A stretch of 64,000 nucleotides of DNA from Salinisphaera aquimarina (lineage in GTDB: Bacteria; Pseudomonadota; Gammaproteobacteria; Nevskiales; Salinisphaeraceae), in the NCBI RefSeq assembly GCF_042643355.1, contig NZ_JBHRSS010000004.1, forward strand, positions 62,001 through 126,000, read 5' to 3'. Below the pieces are notes generated by a model. That model searched no databases. It was not told the origin of the DNA and was given only the letters and a program-made list of their open reading frames with translations. Below are positions 49,829-57,526 of this stretch, piece after piece (position 1 is the first letter of the stretch; the number at the start of each line of letters is the position of its first letter). Position numbers and translations under genes: made by a program.

Positions 49829-51233
49829 GACGACGGGCCTCCGGCAGTTTGTCCAGCGTCCGCGCAAAGGCCGCGGGGATGCCGTCATTCAGTTGGTGGC
49901 GTTCGACGTCCTTGAATATCTGCATCTGTTCGAGCCACCGCTCGAATTCCGGCGCGGGGCGCAGCCCCAGTACTCGGCGAGCGTAAAGGGCGTCGTGAAA
50001 CGAGGTGGTCTGATAATTGAGCATGATGTCGTCCGAGCCGGGAATGCCCATGACGAAATTGCAGCCGGCCACGCCGAGCAGGGTCAGCAGATTATCCATG
50101 TCGTTCTGATCGGCCTGGGCATGGTTGGTGTAGCAGACATCGCAGCCCATGGGCACGCCCAGCAGCTTGCCGCAGAAATGGTCTTCCAGACCGGCCCGGA
50201 TGATCTCCTTGCCATCGAACAGATACTCGGGTCCGATGAAGCCGACCACGGTGTTCACCAGCAGCGGCTTGAATTGACGGGCGACGGCATAGGCGCGCGC
50301 CTCGCAGGTCTGTTGATCCAGGCCGTGGTGGGCATCGGCCGATAGTGAACTGCCCTGCCCGGTCTCGAAATACATGACGTTGTCGCCCACGGTGCCGCGC
50401 TTGAGCGATAGCGCCGCATCACGCGCCTCCGCGAGATCGGCGAGGCCGAACCCGAAACTGCTGTTGGTCGCTTCGGTGCCGCCGATGGACTGAAAGACCA
50501 GATCGACCGGCGCACCCTGCTCGATCGCTTCCATGGTGTTGGTCACATGGGTGAGCACACAGGACTGGGTCGGAATCTCGTACTTGCGGATGACGTCGTC
50601 GAGCAGCCGCATGAGCCGGACCGACTGGGCCACGTTGTCGGTCGCCGGGTTGATCCCGATCACGGCATCGCCGTTGCCATAGAGCAGCCCGTCGAGAATG
50701 CTGGCCGCGATGCCGGTGGCGTCGTCGGTAGGATGATTGGGCTGCAGGCGCGTGGACATATGCCCCGGCAGACCGATGGTGTTTCGGAACGCCGTGCGCA
50801 CGTGGCATTTCTTGGCCACCAGAATCAGATCCTGGTTGCGCATGATCTTGCTCACGGCGGCCGCCATTTCCGGGGTAATGCCGGCACGGGCGTCTTCGAG
50901 CACCGCCGGCGTCGTCGCGTCGCCGAGCAACCAGTTGCGGAAATCGCCCACGGTGAAGTGCGAGATCGGGGCAAAGGCCTCGGCGTCGTGGGAGTCGACG
51001 ATGAGCCGGGTGATCTCGTCGTCCTCGTAGGGCACGAGCACGTCATCGAGAAACGTCTTGAGCGGCAACTCGGCGAGCACCATCTGCGCCACCACCCGCT
51101 CTTCGGCGGAGGCCGCGATCACCCCGGCCAGCCGATCCCCGGACCGCGCCGGGGTGGCCTTCGCCATCACCTCGGCCAGATCCGCAAACTGATAGGTGCT
51201 GCTGCCCAGTGTATAGCGATAGCGCGTGCTCAT
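49821..51233 (-). CDS. eutB: Ethanolamine ammonia-lyase large subunit
   Basis: The 470-residue TIM-barrel subunit has the EutB marks STRLQPNHPTDD (substrate Arg and Gln), GGTEATNSSFGFG and FETGQGSSLSADAHHG. It binds substrate and the adenosyl group. ATG at 51233 is used; a GTG at 51248 is possible. No eutA reactivase or microcompartment shell gene is near, so this is the simple soluble form of the pathway. Acetaldehyde oxidation must be done by an enzyme elsewhere. Confidence 0.94.
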   Translation of the reverse strand: MSTRYRYTLGSSTYQFADLAEVMAKATPARSGDRLAGVIAASAEERVVAQMVLAELPLKTFLDDVLVPYEDDEITRLIVDSHDAEAFAPISHFTVGDFRNWLLGDATTPAVLEDARAGITPEMAAAVSKIMRNQDLILVAKKCHVRTAFRNTIGLPGHMSTRLQPNHPTDDATGIAASILDGLLYGNGDAVIGINPATDNVAQSVRLMRLLDDVIRKYEIPTQSCVLTHVTNTMEAIEQGAPVDLVFQSIGGTEATNSSFGFGLADLAEARDAALSLKRGTVGDNVMYFETGQGSSLSADAHHGLDQQTCEARAYAVARQFKPLLVNTVVGFIGPEYLFDGKEIIRAGLEDHFCGKLLGVPMGCDVCYTNHAQADQNDMDNLLTLLGVAGCNFVMGIPGSDDIMLNYQTTSFHDALYARRVLGLRPAPEFERWLEQMQIFKDVERHQLNDGIPAAFARTLDKLPEARRHG

Positions 51234-51364
51234 CTCGGCCTGACTCACCCGCCGTGCGGCGTCTGTGGCTTGTCGCTCGAGACTAAACCAAAGTTTCGCG
51301 CGGCACGAGTGGCGTATGGGCTACCGCCGCGACCCAGCGCAATGGTCACGGCGCGGCCGTGCCG

Positions 51365-51669
51365 CAGTGCCAGCGCCCCGACCATGATCACGGGCTTCAG
51401 AAGACCAAACATCGCGCCGTCGTTGTTATAGGCCGATGCGAATCAGATGTAGTTCATCGAGGCCCAGCAGATGCCGAAGAAAGCGGCGCAGAATCCGGCA
51501 ATGGCTGGCGCGAGGTGCCCTTCCGCGAACCCATGATGAAGCCCGGTCGCCGCTGCCGCGAGTGCAATGACCTATACCAGATCGAACAGTAGTTCGAGGG
51601 GGGTGTCGACGCCCGGACGGGGCGAAGTGCGGCGGTGACGCCTGGGAATTCGATCGTGGCTGCCCGCAC
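51365..51669 (-). pseudogene. Decayed low-temperature-requirement A (LtrA) family gene
   Basis: Read on the minus strand, one frame gives LELLFDLV, then VIALAAAATGLHHGFAEGHL, then APAIAGFCAAFFGI, FASAYNNDGAMF and VIMVGALAL. These are LtrA-family N-terminal membrane motifs. The frame is broken by TAG (51572-51574), where Phe is usual, and by TGA (51443-51445), where Trp is usual. A run of six G at 51598-51603 marks a shift from the upstream reading frame. The rest of the roughly 400-residue gene is missing. The homology is recalled from the family pattern. Confidence 0.7.
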
Positions 51670-51755
51670 CGTTCGGGAAGGATCAGAGATTCATGCCGAC
51701 AGGATAGCGGGCTCAGGCCGCCGAACGGACCTGTGCCAAGGTATCGGCCACGACC

Positions 51756-54338
51756 TTACGCGTTTGTTTCCGCCAGATTATCGCGGTCCCCGAGATAACG
51801 GGACAGATCGGGCAGCGGCATTGGCCGCGCGAACAGATAGCCCTGAAAGAGGTCGCATCCGCGCGCCGCCAGAAAAATGCGCTGCTCTTCGGTCTCGATG
51901 CCTTCGGCCACGACGTTCAGCCCGAGATGATGGGCCATGCTGATGATGCCCTGGGCGATGGCGCTGTCGTGAAAATTGGTGGTGATATCGCGGGTGAACG
52001 TGCGATCGATCTTGATCTTGTCGATCGGCAGGTATTTGAGATAACTCAGGCTGGAAAACCCGGTGCCGAAATCGTCGATGAATACTTCGATGCCCATGCC
52101 CCGCAGGGTCTGCAGAATATCGATGGTTGCATTCGCATTCTCCATGAGCACGCCCTCGGTCAACTCGACGCACAGCTGCCGAGCCGGCAGGCCGGTATCG
52201 CGAAGAATCCGTACCAAACTGTCGACGAAATCACGCCCGTGAAACTGCAGCGGCGAAACATTCACCGACATCCAGTAATGGGTGCCCATTTTTCGGTTCA
52301 ACGCCACCAGATCGCTGCAGGCGCGCGCGAGCACCCATTCGCCGATGGCAACGATCTGGCCGGTCTGCTCGGCCAGTGGGATGAAGGTCGCGGGTGACAC
52401 CAGGCCTTCGGTCGGATGCTGCCACCGTATCAACGCCTCGAAGCCCCTCACCGAATCATCATCGGCATCGAGCAGCGGCTGGTAATGCAACTCGAACTGG
52501 CTGGCGGCAATCGCGTCATGCAAGCCTCGCCGAAGAGTGACGCGTTCGTTCATCGCGGCGGTCATGTCGTGCGAATACCAGTGGAAGGTATTACGCCCCT
52601 GACGCTTGGCCAGATACATGGCCATATCCGCATGCTGAATCAATTCGATCGGCTGATCGACGGCATGGTTGTTGACCGCGATACCGATACTGCCGGTGAC
52701 GTGGACGTCTTTCGATTCGACCCGATGCGGTTTGTCGAGCAACCGCAGCGCGCGCTCGGCCGTAGCGAGAACCTGCCCTTCATCCTCGAAATTCGGTAGC
52801 AGCAGCAGAAACTCATCGCCGCCGACACTGGCCAGCGTGTCACCAGGAGAGACGATCGTGGACAGACGCCGGGCCACGCTCTTGATCACCTGATCGCCGG
52901 CCGCGTGACCCATCGTGTCATTGATCGGCTTGAAATCGTCGAGGTCGATATAAAGCACGGCAAGCAGCGTCTTGCGCTTGTCGGCCTGTTCGCACGCGCG
53001 ATTGAGCCGTTGCTCGAACAGACCGCGATTGGGCAGCCCGGTCAGTGGCTCGTGACTGGCCTGATGCGCAAGACTGGCCTCGTTGGCCTTCTGTACGGAA
53101 ACATCATGCAGCACGCCGATGAAATGGGTGATCTGACCGCGGTCATCGCGTACCGGCGATACGAACAGATCGTTCCAGAATGGCGTGCCGTCCTTGCGAT
53201 AGTTCAGCAACGTCATGCGCGCGTCCCGCGACTGCTCGATACGCCTGCGTAACTCCACTACCGCCTTGCGATCCGTGTCCTTACCCGCGAGAAAACGACA
53301 ATTTCGGCCAATGACTTCGTCAAGGCTGTAGCCGGTCATGCGCAGAAACGGCTTGTTCGCATAGATCAGCGGAAGATCGTCTTGCCGGGCATCTGCGATG
53401 ACGACGCCGTTGATGGATGTTTCCACGCCACGCTGCAGGATCTTCAGACGTGTTTCCTGATCCTTGCGCTCGCTGACATCCTGGGCAATACCGTATACGC
53501 CCACAACTTCTCCATCCACCAGCATCGGTAGATTGGTGACCTCGAGCGTCGGTCGCTCGCCGACCGCGTTCACAATCTCGATCTCGTAGTGCTGCGCCTC
53601 GCCGGCGAGCACAGCTTCGAAGGCGGCCTTGACCCGATCCCGTTCCGAAGCGGGAAGAAAATCGGCGTAGTGCATGCCGACCAGTCGCGCTTCCGACAGG
53701 CCGGTAATACCGACCGCGGCGTGATTCACGCTTTTCAGCAGGCCATCCGTTCCGAGCGAAAACACGCCGTGCGGATTGTGCGCGAACAACGATCGATAGC
53801 GTTGCTCGCTTTCTTCCAGAATTCGGCGGTCGCGATCTCGTTCTATTGCGAGGGCGACCAGGCTGGCCGCCCGTTCGATCGGTTTGCGTTGTGCCGGGTC
53901 GGGCGTGCCGGTGACACGGTAATAGATAGCAAAGGTGCCCAGAAGCTTGCCGCCCCGGCCGAGCACGGGTTGCGACCAACCGGCACGCAGATCGCATTCA
54001 CGGGCGACATCCCAATATGGCTGGCAGTTGGGGTCGGCCCAAAGATCCGGACTCATGATCAGGCGACCATGAAAAGCGGCAGCACCGCAGATCGCGGCGT
54101 CCGGCCCGATCGGAACCTGTCGTGCCGCTCCGCGAAAGCGTTCTGGCAGACCCTTGCCCGCGACGAGCCTCAATAAGTTCAGGTCCTCGTCGAACAACAT
54201 GATCGAATTGATCGAGTCGGGCACTTCGAGCCCGATCATGTCGCAAATGGCGTTCAGCGTTTGCTCGAGCGGCACGCCCTGCGCAATCATTTCCGGTATT
54301 GCATACCAGGCCTCGTGGCGGGCCTCTTCATACCTCAT
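51756..54338 (-). CDS. GAF-PAS-LOV-GGDEF-EAL blue-light cyclic-di-GMP enzyme
   Basis: The 860-residue soluble protein has GAF (about 20-165), PAS (about 178-290), a second PAS of LOV type (about 303-415), GGDEF (about 425-590) and EAL. The LOV domain keeps GRNCRFLAG with adduct Cys347, LLNYRKDGTPFWN and FIGVLHDV, so it should bind FMN and react to blue light. GGDEF is intact (506-510), but the inhibitory Arg is Ser (SPGD). EAL motifs EALIRW, DDFGTGFSSLSYL, KIDRTF and EGIET are complete. Light likely shifts the balance of synthesis and breakdown. Confidence 0.9.
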   Translation of the reverse strand: MRYEEARHEAWYAIPEMIAQGVPLEQTLNAICDMIGLEVPDSINSIMLFDEDLNLLRLVAGKGLPERFRGAARQVPIGPDAAICGAAAFHGRLIMSPDLWADPNCQPYWDVARECDLRAGWSQPVLGRGGKLLGTFAIYYRVTGTPDPAQRKPIERAASLVALAIERDRDRRILEESEQRYRSLFAHNPHGVFSLGTDGLLKSVNHAAVGITGLSEARLVGMHYADFLPASERDRVKAAFEAVLAGEAQHYEIEIVNAVGERPTLEVTNLPMLVDGEVVGVYGIAQDVSERKDQETRLKILQRGVETSINGVVIADARQDDLPLIYANKPFLRMTGYSLDEVIGRNCRFLAGKDTDRKAVVELRRRIEQSRDARMTLLNYRKDGTPFWNDLFVSPVRDDRGQITHFIGVLHDVSVQKANEASLAHQASHEPLTGLPNRGLFEQRLNRACEQADKRKTLLAVLYIDLDDFKPINDTMGHAAGDQVIKSVARRLSTIVSPGDTLASVGGDEFLLLLPNFEDEGQVLATAERALRLLDKPHRVESKDVHVTGSIGIAVNNHAVDQPIELIQHADMAMYLAKRQGRNTFHWYSHDMTAAMNERVTLRRGLHDAIAASQFELHYQPLLDADDDSVRGFEALIRWQHPTEGLVSPATFIPLAEQTGQIVAIGEWVLARACSDLVALNRKMGTHYWMSVNVSPLQFHGRDFVDSLVRILRDTGLPARQLCVELTEGVLMENANATIDILQTLRGMGIEVFIDDFGTGFSSLSYLKYLPIDKIKIDRTFTRDITTNFHDSAIAQGIISMAHHLGLNVVAEGIETEEQRIFLAARGCDLFQGYLFARPMPLPDLSRYLGDRDNLAETNA

Positions 54339-54866
54339 ACACGATCACCCTCATTGCGCCCGATCTGCCCCGATCACGAATACGACACAGCAACCATGTA
54401 CGACCAAGCCGGCCGGTTCGATGCCGCGTCATCATTTATTGGGGAGTTCTCGTAATCCTGCATTCCATCACGTGTCGATCTAAACGTATACCACGCGAAG
54501 TGGAACCGCCACCGGGATCATGGAACCCCCTAATCCCATTATCGGCGGCGAAACGGTGTTCAGGAGGGCCTGGTGAACAGTCCTGCCATACCTTCGCCGA
54601 CAGCACTATAAGTGGTGCCAAAATTCTGGTGGACGATCACTTGCTTATAAAACAACACCAATTGCCTGCTAGTGCCCCATCTGTTTTGCCCGAAATTCTA
54701 TTCTTTGGCGCCGCTTGTCAGCTGGATTGCGCTAGCGCGTGCATCCCATGGCGCCAACCCGCGACCGCTGCGTTGACCCGTTTGCATAACTGTCTTGCCC
54801 GATCTGAATGTAGCCCGGAGTCTGCTAATCTCGAATGGAATCCAGAAACCATGCGAGCCGGTGGCG
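54339..54866. other. Intergenic region between LOV-GGDEF-EAL and DUF4019-like genes
   Basis: About 530 bases lie between two divergent genes. The middle (54600-54710) is clearly AT-richer than its surroundings and likely holds promoters for both sides. GGCGCC palindromes and short inverted repeats occur, but none is outstanding. No riboswitch of the cyclic-di-GMP type and no small gene is supported. Confidence 0.4.
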
Positions 54867-55370
54867 ATGATGAAAATGACGTTGCGGACCTTTCTTCTTC
54901 TGCTGCTGTGTGCCGGCTGCTCGTCAGTCCAGGCCGCGGAACCGTCGGCACCGAACCCGAATGGTGGCCAGAAGATTTCGGTCAAGGGTGAACCGGTAAC
55001 GCCACTGGAACTCGAGCGCGTGCTGACGACGGTCAACACGTTTCTTGCTGCACTGCGTTCCGGTCAGAACGCGCCAGGCTACGATCTGCTGTCGCCCGAC
55101 TCCAAAAAGACCGAATCGGAGACGCAGTGGAATGAGCTCTTTGACCAGATGCACGACAAGACCGGCAAACGGCTGTCCAGCACCTTCGGCTTCGCACTGC
55201 GGACAGACACCCTGCCCAATGCGCCGAAAAGCGACTATGTCGTCGTGGGCCTCAAAAGTTCTTTCGAAAAAGCCCGGTTGGCCGAAACCATCATCTTGAC
55301 GAAGGTGGACGATCGATACCTGATCTCCGGATATCATTTCCAGAGCACGGATGCCTCTAAGCAGCCATAA
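54867..55370 (+). CDS. DUF4019-like secreted protein
   Basis: The 167-residue protein has a hydrophobic leader (FLLLLLCAGCSSVQA), either cut as a signal peptide after VQA or lipidated at the Cys of CAGC. The mature domain (TQWNELFDQM, then PKSDYVVVGLKSSFEK and YLISGYHFQ) resembles DUF4019, a small periplasmic family. ATG at 54867 starts the leader; an extended frame to 54795 adds no signal. It stands alone. Function unknown. Confidence 0.65.
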   Translation: MMKMTLRTFLLLLLCAGCSSVQAAEPSAPNPNGGQKISVKGEPVTPLELERVLTTVNTFLAALRSGQNAPGYDLLSPDSKKTESETQWNELFDQMHDKTGKRLSSTFGFALRTDTLPNAPKSDYVVVGLKSSFEKARLAETIILTKVDDRYLISGYHFQSTDASKQP

Positions 55371-56022
55371 AAACGATCTGCTCTATCCATTGCTACGGGC
55401 GGATGGTCCCGGACGAGTACGTGCCTAAACGGGCAGACGTTGACCGACGCCGGGCACGGCTCCGGCGATCCGGTATCGCGAATCCGCCGTTCGGCTGATT
55501 ATCGGATCGATATGACGCTGACGGTTACTCGGTGATTGTGCTGATGGTCAAGCCGTCGTGACGCGTGCATGTTGGCACTGCTCAAGACCGCGGCCAAGGC
55601 CGAAACCCGAGGATAAAGCGTCGCATCGGTCATGTGCGGAGAAAGCTTCATCACGGGACGACCCCGGCGCGGAATGAGACTGATTCTTAACCCGTGCGGG
55701 GATTGCAGATCCCGCGAAGCCCGCGGCTGCTTGCTGGTGTAGCGATCCGTAAGGGCTCGGCCGGAGATCCAGCGGTCGATACGTAAGCGCGGTTGTTGCC
55801 ATTGGCGAGCGTCGGTATGTTGATGGTGACATGTCTATTGCATGGAACAGACATCCCATCCGGGCCCTGCCCGACGCCAATCGCCCGAATCTTGAGACGC
55901 ATGTGGCGAGCAGTCGGCATGAGCTCAACTGCGGTACCTGAAACATCGTTCACGGTAAGCAGTGTTGCCATCGCGCAGCCTGCGGATCCAGAGTTAAGAA
56001 TTCCGAGCCACGGAGGCCCCCA
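55371..56022. other. Intergenic region before the molybdoenzyme operon
   Basis: About 650 bases without a supported gene. A short minus frame starting near 55971 (MATLLTVNDVSGTAVELM) looks mildly coding but has no homolog that I recognise. At 55520-55537 the bases encode DGYSVI almost identically to 38128-38145 and run into a stop, suggesting another remnant. The operon promoter should lie at the right end, before GGAGG at about 56010. Confidence 0.35.
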
Positions 56023-56511
56023 ATGGACGCAAACGACTCTCCCACCGATACGAGTGTGTCTTTCCGCGTCAACGGAAAGATGCAGCATATCGACCTGCCC
56101 CCCAACGTTGTATTGCTGGATGCCCTGCGTGATCGCCTCGGGTTGACCGGCACCAAGAAAGGGTGTGATCACGGCCAGTGCGGTGCCTGCACGGTCCTCG
56201 TGAACGGTGAGGCGGTGAATTCCTGTCTCGCCCTTGCCGTGGTCCACGATGGTGACGACATCACCACGGTCGAAGGTCTCGCCGACGGCGACGACCTCGC
56301 TCCGCTACAGGCGGCTTTCCTGGAGCACGACGCCTATCAGTGCGGCTACTGCACACCAGGCCAGCTGATGTCGGCCACGGAACTGCTGACTAACGAAAAC
56401 ATCGGCGTGAACGATGCCGACGTCAAGGAAGCCATGAGCGGCAACATCTGCCGCTGCGGCGCCTACAAGAACATTCTGGCCGCGATCCAGCACACGCGCC
56501 GAAACGCATAA
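56023..56511 (+). CDS. Aldehyde/xanthine dehydrogenase 2Fe-2S subunit
   Basis: The 162-residue protein has a plant-type 2Fe-2S site (Cys48, Cys53, Cys56, Cys68) and a helical domain with the second cluster (Cys107, Cys110, Cys143, Cys145; QCGYCTPGQ and NICRCGAY). It passes electrons from the molybdenum site to FAD. It resembles PaoA/YagT but has no twin-arginine leader, so the complex stays in the cytoplasm. ACGGAGG precedes the ATG. The FAD subunit starts 13 bases downstream. Confidence 0.93.
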   Translation: MDANDSPTDTSVSFRVNGKMQHIDLPPNVVLLDALRDRLGLTGTKKGCDHGQCGACTVLVNGEAVNSCLALAVVHDGDDITTVEGLADGDDLAPLQAAFLEHDAYQCGYCTPGQLMSATELLTNENIGVNDADVKEAMSGNICRCGAYKNILAAIQHTRRNA

Positions 56512-56524
56512 AGGATTCCCAACG

Positions 56525-57526
56525 ATGCGACAATTCACCTATACGCGTGCCGACAGTCAGGCCAACGCCGTCAGCGCCCATGCGGGCCAGCCGGCGTCCT
56601 ATCTGGCCGGTGGCACGACGCTCATCGATCTGGTCAAGCTCGACATCATGCAGCCCGAGCGTGTGGTCGACGTCAATCGCCTGCCCCTGGCCGAGATCGA
56701 AGCACTCGACGACCAGCGCCTGAAGATCGGGGCGACCGTGCGCAATACGGCACTCGCCTACGATGAACGCGTACAAAATGACTACGCCGTGCTGTCCGAG
56801 GCACTGCTCCAGGGTGCATCGCGCCAGCTGCGCAACCGTGCGACCACGGGTGGCAACGTCATGCAGCGCGTTCGCTGTGGTTATTTCCGAGATGGCGTGT
56901 CCGACTGCAACAAGCGTGAGCCCGGCAGCGGCTGCGCGGCGATCGGCGGGCACAATCGCGAGGTGTTCGCGGTGCTCGGCACCAGTGAATCCTGTATTGC
57001 CGTGCATCCGTCGGACATGTGCGTCGCCATGGCAGCGATCGGTGCCACCGTGCAGGTTTCCGGCCCGGACGGCGATCGTGAGATCGATTTTCTCGATTTC
57101 CACAAGATGCCCGGTGATACCCCGCATATCGAACACGATCTCAAGGACAGCGAATTGATCACCCACGTCACGCTGGACGCGCCGATCGAAGGCGCCGGTT
57201 CGACCTATATCAAGCTCCGCGATCGCTCTTCGTATCAGTTTGCGCTCGCCTCCTGTGCCGCGATCGTATCGCTGGACGGCGACAAGGTCGCGAACGCACG
57301 CATCGCGCTGGGCGGCGTCGGTACCAAACCCTGGCGTTGTAGCGAAGCCGAGCGGGCGTTGGTGGGCCAGCCCGCCACGCGTGAGAGTTTCAAGACCGCG
57401 GCCGGCATCGCCATGCAGGGGGCTACGCCCTACAAACACAACGCCTTCAAGATACCGCTGGCCCGCAAGGCCATCGTACGCGCGCTCAGCGACGCCACGG
57501 CCCGGGCCCAAGGAGACACGGCATGA
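56525..57526 (+). CDS. Aldehyde/xanthine dehydrogenase FAD subunit with extra Fe-S site
   Basis: The 333-residue FAD-binding subunit has YLAGGTTLIDLVK and ATTGGNVMQR at the FAD pyrophosphate. A loop with Cys118, Cys128, Cys137 and Cys157 (RVRCGYFRD, CNKREPGSGC) matches the extra 4Fe-4S cluster of PaoB/YagS and 4-hydroxybenzoyl-CoA reductase. Its stop overlaps the next ATG by four bases. It hands electrons on to an acceptor still unknown here. Confidence 0.92.
   Translation: MRQFTYTRADSQANAVSAHAGQPASYLAGGTTLIDLVKLDIMQPERVVDVNRLPLAEIEALDDQRLKIGATVRNTALAYDERVQNDYAVLSEALLQGASRQLRNRATTGGNVMQRVRCGYFRDGVSDCNKREPGSGCAAIGGHNREVFAVLGTSESCIAVHPSDMCVAMAAIGATVQVSGPDGDREIDFLDFHKMPGDTPHIEHDLKDSELITHVTLDAPIEGAGSTYIKLRDRSSYQFALASCAAIVSLDGDKVANARIALGGVGTKPWRCSEAERALVGQPATRESFKTAAGIAMQGATPYKHNAFKIPLARKAIVRALSDATARAQGDTA

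Noticed and set aside
54339..54866. Possible cyclic-di-GMP riboswitch near the LOV-GGDEF-EAL gene
   Set aside because: Neither the GEMM-I nor the GEMM-II conserved core bases could be found on either strand.
55687..56247. Minus-strand frame overlapping the 2Fe-2S subunit gene
   Set aside because: It overlaps a certain gene and no homolog is recognised; only its last 90 codons look mildly coding, so it is left as a note in the intergenic entry.
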